A DNA stretch of 64,000 bases, taken from Atopsyche davidsoni (taxonomy: Eukaryota > Arthropoda > Insecta > Trichoptera > Hydrobiosidae). The position numbers were made by a program, and so were the translations under genes. The notes below the pieces were generated by a model. That model saw only the letters and a program-made list of their open reading frames with translations, made no database searches and was not told the DNA's origin. The DNA lies in contig JAILWY010000004.1 in NCBI GenBank assembly GCA_022113835.1, positions 7,629,501 to 7,693,500 of the forward strand, written 5' to 3'. Below are positions 47,271 through 58,913 of the stretch, piece by piece (within the stretch, counting starts at the first letter, position 1; every line of letters starts with the position of its first letter).

Positions 47271-50200
47271 GGGTGGGGGATCACATTTCAAGGAGCCGCA
47301 AGTGGAGAACATATTGAACTTGCGACATCTTATCATATGCGAGAAAATCACATTTTGCTAAAAAGAGTTTACATCAGATTTTTTACACGGAAACAATATA
47401 CATTTGTTATATAATATATAAATGTTTACAAGTGTCTGTAAGCACGACCGTTCATTTCACCGGGCAGTCATAAAATCTTTTGTCGATCAATTTTCTTGGG
47501 AACTATTCCCCGGCAGGCCGCCCGGGAGACCTCGGCCGGGCGTAAACTTTGCCGTCGGCTTTCCAGAATTTATGTGACTTTGTCCCCTCCAGAGCTCGAC
47601 ACTTCGGGCGGCGTTGAAGGGACTGTTGACAAATTTAGTAACAGGTGTAAATTCAAGTTCGGCTCGGCAGGGCGCGCAATCAAGCTGCAATCGCTGTCGC
47701 TTCCTTGTTAATATCGCCAAGGTGAGTTGTAGTTTTAATAGTGGGGTAGTTTCGGATTTATCCCGAGGTACGAGTAACAGGATACGCCAGCCGCACTAGT
47801 GAAGAATTTAATGTTCAGTTTTGAGTGTCGCTTTTCTGAGACAGGGTTTTTGTTCGTAATAAAATGAAATTGTTTGTAATAAACTATTTTAGTTACTTCC
47901 AACAGCGAAATTTATCATAACTTCTAAAATGTAAATAGATTGAAAACAAAAATCTCCTGGTAAACGTTTTAAACACAATTGTATGAAGAAAAACTCTATA
48001 ATCTACGCAGTGCACGCGTGCCTATAAAAATATATATATATATAAATAAAAATACTAGCTACAACCTGAGGTGTTTGATTGATAATCTGTTCAATAATTT
48101 CGCAAGTTACAATATTCAGGAAATTTAATACCCTTTACGATTCGTTCTGTTGGCCGACTAAATACCTATATATGCGATAAAATCATCAATACATAAGAAT
48201 AGCCTATAAGAGAACTTGAGAATCTATTTGCTCGCAACACAAGTTGGTGCATAAAAAAACCAAGTATATCAGCTAACAAAAGCAACTTAATCATATAAAA
48301 TGAAGGGAATCAGTCAAAAAAGTGAGGTTAAGTACCATTAATAATAGCAATAGAAGTTTCTTCTTGGGAGAAGCCCTGTAAGCAGCCCCCCGCGCGCGCC
48401 GCCCGCCCTCACGAAATAGAGTTATTTTTCCATCAGAATTATGATTGGCTTGTTCCCGCAGATAGACAATCGTCGAGTGATCGTCGGCTTACCTAATACA
48501 CTGCCTTCTATGCTGACACATATTAGGGGGCCTATTTATAAACGGTGTAGTGTTGCCATGACATTTTATTTTACATTTTTTCGATTACTTCTAAATTCTA
48601 AGAGTTTTTTTTTTATGATTTCCCTACCTTTGCCGTTATTATATTTTTACAGAAATTCAACAAACTTACATATACACACACCCTGATTTGAACCCTGAAC
48701 TGCGCAGTTATCATTTGTAGCGTCTTTGAGGGTGTTTCTCTGTAATGACGTAGACATAAAGAAAGTACTTGCAAATCTGTTTAGCCATCTGATACTCGGC
48801 ATTACAAAACCGAAACTTGATACTGCCTGGGATATGTTCAAGGTGAGGCGATTCATATCAGGCTTTAGAAGGCAACTAGCAAAACTCCAATACGCACGTG
48901 TATCATATGAATTCGCGTCGCGTGAGTTACAAGCAATAACTTGGCCACAAGTCGTGACAATGTCGGCGCCGTGCTCGCCGCACACTCGACAAGTTGCTTG
49001 CGGCCCTCGCCCCTGCCCCCGCGGTGCACGCAAGTTATTTCAGACAATTCGGAGGAGATCCACATCCTCCGGATATGCGGGTTCGGCAGGCAGAGGGACG
49101 TGGCAGTTTGTGCGGCGAGTTTCGCTGCCGCGGGTGTGACGAATGCTCGGGTTTTGTTTGCAAAGTGAGCATGTCGCAGATGAAAATTGACGTTGTTAAG
49201 CACATGTCGGCGAAACTGTTTGCGCTGACGACAAAGCTTATAATTAATAAAATAACTCGCATTAAAAACTAACATAAAAATATTTAATTCGTTGTATAAA
49301 TTTTAGATTACATTGGGATTTCTTTAGTTGGGACCGTCTTCAGGAAGATAAAGACCAACACAACACAGAGGATTGTACTTTTCGAGAAATTCATTTTGCG
49401 TTTTGGCTAAAAAAAAAAAGCCGTTTCTTAATGTTAAAATAAAATTTAAAAAACCAACGCAAGCAATAAAACACAAAACACCCTCCTGTTTTACGTTAAT
49501 TTTATTTATTTATAAAACTTTTGAAAATGTTTAATATTAATATTGAGAATTGATTTTTTTAATAGACAAATATATTACAATTTTCTTACATTGTAATATA
49601 AACGGTTATGACTCTTTTCTATCTATTTGTTGGAATATATTTTTTTAAATAAATACACCGATACAGATATAAGAACCAATCGTCTCTAACCAAACAATGT
49701 CAGCTAATGATTTGTATTTGGTTTGGTCAATGGTTTTAACCACTAACCACAATGTCAATCAAATAACTAAATAAGACGATGTGATATAATATATATGATA
49801 TTATCATACTAGATTTCCGGAGAATTTATTATATCAAGTTTGTAGATAAATTGCGATTCCTTCGACAGTTACAAAGAAATTCCCGTGTACGCTATTCCGT
49901 TCGCTTGTTACCCCCGAGGTTTAAGTACAGTAGCATCATTATGTTAATTCCAACCGGAAGTGGAAGTCTGCAAACTATAACAAGTAGCGCGCAAGCCTTC
50001 GCAGGCTGTGTTTGTGAAGCGTAAAGGACCTCCAGGACTCTGCCGTAATGCGATAACAAGGAATAACGACCCTGTACTACAGCGGTGGAGTGGGATGCCG
50101 AGAAAATGGCGGACTCTAAAATCAAAAGTGTGCTGTTTACAAAATGTCTACAATGTAATTTATAGATTAAACAAGTAAATGTCGAACTCAATGTAAAAAT

Positions 50201-51928
50201 ACTCATTTTTAATTTTATCAACTTTTAGTGTAAATTAACCATTAAATCAAACTGTGAATTTGCACCTTCTGTTGACACTTCCATAATGAGTTTTACAAAA
50301 TCAAAATAACCGCAATTAATTTGTAGAGTATTGTTGAAATAAGCGGCCAAACTATTTACCCATTTTAATAGATTGTATACACAAACAATAAATCACTGTC
50401 AAATTATAAACCATGCCAAAATTCAATAGAACCTAAAAACTTCGCAATCAAACAATGATTTACACACAAATTTTGATATTAATAATCATTAATTAAAAAA
50501 AGTATAAGATTAAATGTATCATCAATAAACTTGTGGGCTGATTTTTAGTGAAATGAGGCTTTGGGTTTTTTTTATTTATAAGCTGTCAGCGTTTCGATGA
50601 GTTAAATTCTTAGACACCAATATTACTGTGAATGATAATAGGATATTTTAAAAAGCATAAGAAGTCTATTGCATATAAATATATATACTAAATACTATAA
50701 ATTACAACAAAACTTATGTTTTAAATAGTAAATTATCATTTTAATCTATGAAATACAATTTCAAATATATATGTATTTATTTCGTCTAATTTTATTTATT
50801 ATAAATAAAATTAAACCACTTATTAAACATACGAATTAGGGAAAAAAATCAGTGCATACTTGAACTATCGATTAGATTTTTAGATAAATTGACAAAAATA
50901 ATAATAAATTCATTATAAACCTACAATCATTATTTTTGCCATCTGCGGTGATTGAGTTTATTTACATTGCACAATTTGCATGATATATTTTTATTTTTGG
51001 TATTTTATAAACACAGGTTTTTATCGTCCCATATTAGAAAATATTTATTATATTAAGCTCTCAATTCGAGAAAGATTTCAATGCAAATTTACTGTGAATC
51101 CATCGCTGAGTGGATACTGCTAAAAGAAATCAAGTTCCATAACTCACTTGCATAACAATTTACTTATGAATAAATGTAATTTACTAATATTCTAATGTTC
51201 TGCTCCATGAAGATTGGAATCCGTGGTTCTGTTATAATGAATAATATTATGTAAAAAAAATCGACCGTAAATTTGACATGTTTACCAAAAATAAATTACA
51301 CAGCGAAACATACAGGCAACCTATATTGATTTCGCTTTAAACTATGATAATAAAAAAACTACAAAAATCCGTTCAAGTATTAAAAATAATGATCATTTAA
51401 ATCAAATATATATGCGCCAGAACTATAATCCTCTTATATTGGAGCTGAAAATTCAGACCGTATCGCACAAATTCCGCGCGATGCAATTTTTACATTGAAA
51501 CGAAAAATGTGTGATATTTGGCAATCAGTTTTAATTAATTTCACAGACCCGTCAAACGATAAAAGGGTTTGCTTAAAACGTTGAGCTTTCGCCGACGTGC
51601 TCAAAAAAATGTGTTGAGTTAAAATATGCCACAGCACGAATACTGCTAACGCAATAATAAGTTGAAGTCAAACTGTATTAAAATTTTGACGTAAGGCTTT
51701 AGGATTTAAAATCCAAACTATTCTTGGGTATTTTTAAAAGAACTTTAAAAATATTGAGTTATACTCAAATATGTTATTTCATAAAAATATGTTAAACTAG
51801 ATTGTATGAAACCCCGTGTGCGTATAGGAATGTTCGTAGGTTTTGGCAGCAGTTGTTATTAGATGATTTGATTTCTTGGATGTTTCAAATACAGGTGAGC
51901 AGCAGGAAAGGACACACAAACAAAATAC

Positions 51929-51962
51929 CTGAAGATAGTCTTAGCTCGGGAACTGAAACGTC
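51929..51962 (+). ncRNA. Hammerhead-like motif in dispersed repeat, copy 2
   Basis: Exact core CTGAAGA (51929-51935), a weak potential stem II starting AGT and closing ACT, then GAAACGTC with the palindrome ACGT as stem III and C at the cleavage position. The following ~70 bases resemble the repeat at 4855. This layout is typical of the minimal hammerheads of Penelope-like elements. Stem I is essentially absent here, so activity is doubtful. Confidence 0.35.
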
Positions 51963-54088
51963 GGAGAGCTGAAAACTTCAAGCAGCTAAGCATCGAAGAA
52001 ACCGAGTGCTTATTTACATGTAGCAAATGCTTGAAAGTTTCTATCTAACATGAATGCGAATGTCGCCAAGCACTCAACGCGGCGGAGCTCGCGGAACTAG
52101 AATATCGTGAGTGAACTCTGAAGTTAGCTCTGATGTTATTTCCTCGGTTATAATGGAACAGTCGAAAAACCACGTAATTTAAGATTGGCCATTATCAAAA
52201 CGCAGAGAGTAAATCCCTACTTAAAAATCCAAACATGCTTTTGCAATGAATCCAAAACAGCACCCAAGAAGCCACATAAATCACGCGGCCAAAAACAATA
52301 TGGAAAAAAACGCGTAAGGGCTGCAAATAAAGAATTTCCCGTCCACCATGATGGATTTATTTGAATTCGGAATCAGAACAGTGGTGGCGGCGGACTTTCA
52401 TTACGGCATAAATCTTGGCCGGAAACGGGGGGGGGGGCAATTTCCGGTTGTACATATATTATGTTGCGAGAGAGATCTCAGGTGCACGTCTCTCTTTCTC
52501 TTGCGCCGCGAGTGCGGATTGAAGTCGAATTTTTTTTTGCGTCCCTTGCCGGGAGAAATTGTAACCCCGTGCGTCGGATTTGTCGCGCGGCTGGGATTAT
52601 TTGTCATAATGAAAATGTGAAAAAAAATCTTGAAATATGTTATCGGATTTCGTATGTTAGGGAAAAAAAAAAAAAAAGAAAAAATAAAGTATTTTGTGAA
52701 TACCGTCTGGCCTAATAATATACACATAACAACAATCATTATACAAAAACATCGGATTCCATGTCTTCCTGTATATGACCTTGTTGTATATCGAAGAAAC
52801 CGCAGAAGAACCTACATCATGTAGGTTAATTTATAGAATATTTTTAAATAAAAATTGAATGCTTAATTTGTGTATTTTTTAACCAGCAACTCAATCATGC
52901 CTGAAACCAATCTAACAGGTCTTCTAGATAACACGCATGAACATAACCATCACTGCATCGATAAACGAATACAAAGTTTACAATATACAATATTAGTACA
53001 ATATAGTTTAATTATATAGTAATTTAATTACACATTGAAGAAAACCGCAATTCAGGGAAGGAGGCTTAATATAATACGGTATCTCCGGGGTCCGCTCGGC
53101 ACATAGCGTCCGTACCCCATGCAATTATAGAAGGAGCCCGTACAACCTGTAGAATGAGGACGGGGGTTGAGGTCCCGGGGGCGGGGGCGGGACGAGGACT
53201 GCGGCTGGAGGCTGCGAGGGGTTGCCACGCTATCTCCTATGACATCTCAGACATATTTACCGGCCTTTTTTTTGGTTTAAAACTAACTTTCAATTATCAT
53301 AAAATTATAATTTATATTCCTTGTTTAGATACTGAAATTTCACTATTATACGATTTTTAGCGACGCTATAAGTATAAACAAAAGTTTGCTGTTTACAAAA
53401 TCATTGAAATTTTCAATCGATTTACTTACTTTCAAGATACATTTTGAAAGAAACAAAGTTCTCATATCGACGTACTTTAATATAAAATGTGGTAACATCA
53501 AGGGTTCATAAACATCAGACGATTGAAGTTCAAACCTCACAATTTGCCAATAAAAAATATTTGCACAATAGAGTAGTATAAAAAAAGTTAAAATTGAGAA
53601 GTTTCTTGAATAGTATACATATATAATATTTGATGATTTCGGTAGATTTACGTAAAATTAAAATGACATAAAAAATACTTAATTTAAATTAAGCGCAATT
53701 ACAGCTTACTACGACAGTCAGACTCCAAGTGTAGAATATTTATATTTTAAAATACATATAATAATGATTGTCATGTTCAGTAAACCCCCCGGTTTAGAGG
53801 GTCGGTAGACCACGCGCCCCTGCGCGACCCTGTAGGGCCACACGTCCGTCCGGGGAGGGGCCAGGACCGGACACGTGCCTTCAGGCGGGGACACCTGTCC
53901 TGCGGCCCGGGACAGAACGGTCTATCTTATTACGGAATGTATCGATTCCTGCCATTCTACCTTATTGTAAATAGGGGACATATCGAAACAAAAATAATAG
54001 TTTGGGTGATAAATATAAATATAACCGGTAGAATTTATATATGTCGATGAATAACAAGCCCTTCAATATATTCACAAACAATAACGTA

Positions 54089-54617
54089 CGACGGCGGTCC
54101 GATAAGTACATAGCCTACAAAAGAAAACTTTAGATTTATTTCTCAAAATAGTCTCCTTTTGGCTCGGTACACTTGACCCAGCGATGCTCCAACTTCTTTA
54201 ACCCGTCTGAAAAATACGTTTTCTCGAGGTGTGCAAAGTAGGCCTCCGTGGCGGCGATAACCTCCTCATTCGACTTAAATTTCTGCCCGGGGAGTGACTT
54301 TTTCAAGTTTGGAAACAAAAAAAAATCGCATGGGGCCAAATCTGGAGAATACGGTGGATGGGGGAGCAGTTCGTAGTGCGATTCGACCGACTTGGCCGTG
54401 GCGACGGCAGAGGTGTGAGCCGGTGCGTTGTCATGGTGGAAGAGCACTTTTTTCTTCGCCAAACGGGGCCGTTTTTTCTGCAATTTGGCGTCGAATCGGC
54501 CCAATAATTCGGCATAGTAGAACCCTGTCTACGAGAATGTACTACACGATAGTAAATCTCTCTTGCGATACTAGCACCATCGGGCGGTGAGGCTAAGTAC
54601 TTATCGGACCGCCCTCG
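54089..54617 (-). mobile_element. Internally deleted mariner element
   Basis: The terminal inverted repeats start CGACGGCGGTCCGATAAG (left) and CGAGGGCGGTCCGATAAG (right, reverse complement) and agree at 25 of 27 bases, with TA on both flanks. The copy is 529 bp, against about 1.3 kb for an intact mariner. The first ~90 bases of the 5' end (right side) are kept, then the sequence jumps to the last third of the transposase. Confidence 0.92.
54136..54525 (-). pseudogene. Mariner transposase C-terminal fragment
   Basis: The frame reads from FYYAELLGRFDA through KKVLFHHDNAPAH and PPYSPDLAPCDFFLFP to a GDYFEK end and stop. Thirty-four residues separate the Asp of HHDN from the Asp of APCD, the DD34D spacing of mariner transposases, which cut and paste DNA at TA sites. 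The N-terminal helix-turn-helix region and the first catalytic Asp are deleted, so no active enzyme can be made from this copy. The remaining frame has no stop or frameshift, which points to a fairly recent deletion and insertion. The terminal repeats are kept, so the copy could have been mobilised by a full-length relative elsewhere; this is inferred. Confidence 0.93.
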
Positions 54618-57220
54618 TATATCAATTTTCGTAGTAATTATTTTGCTAATAATAAAACAAAAACGTTTCCGGTTAAACCTGTTGCATTACTTTTGTTTTA
54701 TTTATATTTCAATCAATAACAATTCGAAACAGTACAATTTATTATATGTATTTAATTGATTGCGGTTTCCTATTAGTATAATGATATTTAAACCCATCAT
54801 TTCGTACTTTGCGAAATGAGGAATTCTTAACAGCTGCTTATATTTATTTTCAATTTTCTAGCGCAGCTGAATTTTCCATTATGTATAATAATAATAAGAT
54901 ACTTCCCAAACTTTAACGGAAAAGCAGGACAAAATATTTTTAGCAAAGTTTCTAAAACAACCAAACTAGCAAGCGATGAAATATTAAACAATATCGCATG
55001 AAAACAGTATAAGAGTTTTGCTCTCGATTAATGGTCTAGGATACACAATAAATTTAAAATACACGTGAAAGCAACAGGACCAATGAGGCTCTGGTGGCCC
55101 ACTGAAAATCGAGAGAAGCGAAAGGGTTGTTGGGAACCCCCATCCGGCTAGGCTGGCGACAGCTGACGTCAGTTGAGCTCACGGATGTGTCAGCAATATC
55201 AAATGACACGTCGCAGTCACTCGTAAAGTTTATACACTCAAAGTACGTTTATTTTTAATACCCTTGAGTGGTTTGAACCGGACACATTGACAAATTTCAA
55301 AAGGCTTTTCTGCGCGTTATTGTAATTAATAATTATTTTTGTGTGCTTAATTTTATTTTATTTGTTTTAAAGAAACAGAAAAAATAAGTTCTCTGCCATG
55401 TTTTTTTTTTTTCGTAAGGAAGATTCATGTCGCTGCACCCTTCATGAGGCAGTTACGTATATAACGACAAATTAAAATATATAGTGTGGTTTCGGGTCTC
55501 ATTTCCAGGCAATTTATATCAATTTTACAGGTATTGCATATAAACAATTCAACACAATTTATTATTGTAACGTAAGAGGGAAACGAATTTGGAAACCTCT
55601 ATAGCAATACTTGGGGTTTGATCTTCCACATAAATAATTAAAACAAATGTTATCGATACATCTAGTATTTTTAGAATAATTGACTCACAAATACAAAAGA
55701 AGATATTTATAAGAAACTTCAAAGTAAAAAAATAAAAACAAGCAGATGCAGTTAATTCAACTTATAAATTGATTTATATAATATATGGACTTCTGCGATT
55801 CTGTATGAGAGAATATTGCCAATGACAAGGGAGAAAAAGACGATGCCGATGAAGCAGAAAAAAACTGCTGTGTGCAGTATAAACGGGAAATGAAGAAAAA
55901 ATGTAAAGGAATATTATTTTGATGCACTGCTTTTAACTAACATTCCATACATGATCTAATCGACGACTGCCAGGTTGAGAGGCCATCATCCTCGGCCATC
56001 GACTAGTCGGAACAACATGAACACCTGCCTCTTCATAAGAGAAGGAAACCACATTTATAGTCCTAATAAAATATATTGAATTTTTATATTTAATTAACGC
56101 TGAATATAAAAATTATATGCCACAAAAATGAATAAAGAAATGAAGTTTTTTTAACGCAGAAAATAAATTATACAAAATGAAAGATTAATATTTTGTGCTA
56201 TGTAAATTATTGGAGGAATTAAAAAAAATGCCCTTAAAGCGAAGCGAATAAATTATTTCCACCTCGAGCACAAGTACCACGGGTTGGAAATGAATCGAAT
56301 TGATATTTAATTAATTCGAAGATAATTATACATTTTTAATTTTTTAAAAATCCAGCTGAAGCAGTCGCTAGCGAGTGCCGCATTAAGAGCATCTTAAAAA
56401 ATGAAGAAAAAAAAAACCTAAATGAGAAATGAAAAAACCGCAGATAGATTCTGAGTGAGTACGTACAAAATACCGAGGATGTTTCCATTCAAAGGAAAAA
56501 GGTTCTATTATTTGCATTTCTGTAATGAAATCCTCAAGAAACAGAAGTGCACTTGTGAATACTTGATAAATATATAATATTAAATTTATTGATTTTTTTT
56601 TATTTTATTCTTCTTGGTTATTGATAAAATTGAATTGTTACTTTGCTTTGAGGAGGGTAGAGGTGATTCAGTTTCCAGTTCATCAGCCGCGTTGCTCACC
56701 ATTACAACAGGTTATCTTAGTGGGCAGTGTGCAAAAGACACTGTATCCTTATCTTACGAATCACGATCATCGTCTTACGAATCTGACAGGAGACGATTTT
56801 TACCTAATTTTTGAGAGCAGCAAAAGACAGGAAGAATTGAAATTATCTAATATTCAGCAAAACATTAAAGATAATCGTCATGCTCCCTCAACTCAAACAA
56901 CTCCCATAATGAACCGTTTAGTTAATAATAAATAATGTTCCTTATATTAGTGTTTAGAAGAGGTACATGCTAAAGTTTAGAGCGGGTGGTATAGACCTCC
57001 AGATTTACGCGGATTCTATTGTATTGTCTCATTTCTCTCATTGTGCGTTTTAACGTCCTACCATTCGTAAATACCCTATAGGATAATAGGATGTCATCGC
57101 GGACTGCCTATGAAGACAGCAAGTGATTTAGTGGGATCTGTAAAGGCAAACATACGAAGGAATTCTAAAGCTGGGGGCAAGTTGCCGTGTCGTATCGCCG
57201 AATGACATTTTAGTATAGAG
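54618..57220. other. AT-rich DNA, no gene recognised
   Basis: Mostly AT-rich. A GC-richer patch at 55080-55200 includes AGCTGACGTCAGTTG. Two overlapping frames at 56614-56935 (66 and 104 codons) show Ser-rich and Gln/Asn-rich composition without a recognisable domain. Confidence 0.5.
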
Positions 57221-58913
57221 CAAGGGTCCCCAACCTTTTTGCACCCAAGAGCACATTCTAAAATGCCGGTCGGTTAGCGGACACCATATATTTTTTAAAG
57301 GTATATTTATAGTTGGACATGTAAAATAAATAATAAGTAGTAAATAATAGCATAAAAATTCTGGAAATTGGGGCAAAAATGCAACGAATTTTTATTTTTA
57401 ATAACAACTTTAAAATTTACATCTATAGCTAAAAACTGCAAACAGGTAAGAATTCAAAAAACATCAGTTAGGAGGGTCCAGGCTAAGTTTATTAAAATTT
57501 TAATGCACCAACAATATTAAATTTTAATTATAAAAATCGTCCTGTCGCAAAAATATCACGTAGACTTTCACATAGCTCTCACCTCACTTGTACTACCGCA
57601 AAAATATCAGATAGACTTTCACATAGCTCTCTTCTCACTTTTACCGACGCAAAAATATCAGTGACACTTGACCATAGCTTTCTCCTCACTTTTATCCACG
57701 CAAAAATATCAGGGACACTTTCACATAGCTTTCTCTTCACTTTTATCCACGCAAAGACACTTTCACATACCTCTCTCCTCACTTTTACTGACGCAAAAAT
57801 ATCAGTGACACTTGACCATAGCTTTCTCCTCACTTTTATCCACGCAAAAATATCAGGGACACTTTCACATAGCTTTCTCTTCACTTTTATCCACGCAAAG
57901 ACACTTTCACATACCTCTCTCCTCACTTTTACCGACGCAAAAATATCAGTGACACTTAACCATAGCTTTCTCCTCACTTTTATCCACGCAAAAATATCAG
58001 GGACACTTTCACATAGCTTTCTCTTCACTTTTATCCACGCAAAGACACTTTCACATACCTCTCTCCTCACTTTTACCGACGCAAAAATATCAGTGACACT
58101 TAACCATAGCTTTCTCCTCACTTTTATCCACGCAAAAATATCAGGGACACTTTCACATAGCTTTCTCTTCACTTTTATCCACGCAAAGACACTTTCACAT
58201 ACCTCTCTCCTCACTTTTACCGACGCAAAAATATCAGTGACACTTAACCATAGCTTTCTCCTCACTTTTATCCACGCAAAAATATCAGGGACACTTTCAC
58301 ATAGCTTTCTCTTCACTTTTATCCACGCAAAGACACTTTCACATACCTCTCTCCTCACTTTTACCGACGCAAAAATATCAGTGACACTTAACCATAGCTT
58401 TCTCCTCACTTTTATCCACGCAAAAATATCAGGGACACTTTCACATAGCTTTCTCTTCACTTTTATCCACGCAAAGACACTTTCACATAGCTTTCTCCTC
58501 ACTTGTACTACCGCAAGAATATCAGATAGACTTTAACATAGCTCTCACCTCACTTGTACCGTAAAAATATCAGATTTATATTTATTCAGCATCTTTTCCA
58601 TCAAGTATCTGAACAATATCGTGAAGGCATTATAAGAGATCTATATTACAGAGACGAAGACAAACCAAACTACACTCATTAGATGCTATTTCAATAGACT
58701 TATATATGATTTTCTGGAAATAATTATTTATTATTTTTAAAATATTACGATATATTTTTTTTCGCTTATATTTCTCTGTTCAATTACTGAATATTATTTT
58801 TTTTCGTAACATTTTATTGTAAATTTATCGTGGTTGCACATCGGCGGTCGGAGGCGTTTTATCGTGGTCGGCGGGCGCCATGGTGCCCGCGGGCATAGGG
58901 TTGGGGACCACTG
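57221..58913. mobile_element. hAT-type element carrying a minisatellite
   Basis: The left end CAAGGGTCCCCAACC and the reverse complement of the right end CAGTGGTCCCCAACC agree at 13 of 15 bases and fit the CAGNGGTCCCCAACC ends of Charlie-type hAT elements. The flanks GTATAGAG (57213-57220) and CCATAGAG (58914-58921) match at six of eight positions, as expected for an aged 8-bp duplication. No transposase is present. About 1 kb of the 1.69 kb is a tandem array. Confidence 0.8.
57545..58575. repeat. 144-bp higher-order minisatellite (51+42+51)
   Basis: The basic unit is about 51 bp, with GCAAAAATATCAG and CACTTT-CATAGCTTTC cores. Three variants, one lacking nine bases, form a 144-bp higher-order unit starting at 57661, 57805, 57949, 58093, 58237 and 58381. 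The flanking 51-bp units at both edges share a different variant (GATAGACTTT, CTTGTACTACCG). All unit lengths are multiples of three, so both strands remain open (291 and 307 codons). These frames are a by-product of the repeat and do not show a gene. Confidence 0.95.

Larger units (their letters stand above)
42012..54086. other. AT-rich DNA with GC islands, no gene recognised
   Basis: Long AT-rich stretches alternate with GC-richer islands near 43200-43440, 43905-44110, 44690-44840, 46490-46690, 47470-47800, 48380-48420, 48900-49150, 52300-52600, 53090-53250 and 53780-53940. Several islands are open on both strands (for example 48650-49270, with ORFs of 137 and 136 codons). None was recognised as a protein. 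A perfect 12-bp hairpin lies at 50787-50813. Confidence 0.5.

Noticed and set aside
57579..58536. ORFs of 307 (minus) and 291 (plus) codons as a repetitive protein gene
   Set aside because: Both strands are open only because the tandem units are 51, 42 and 51 bp, all multiples of three. The array lies inside a transposon and there is no start context, splice signal or known domain.
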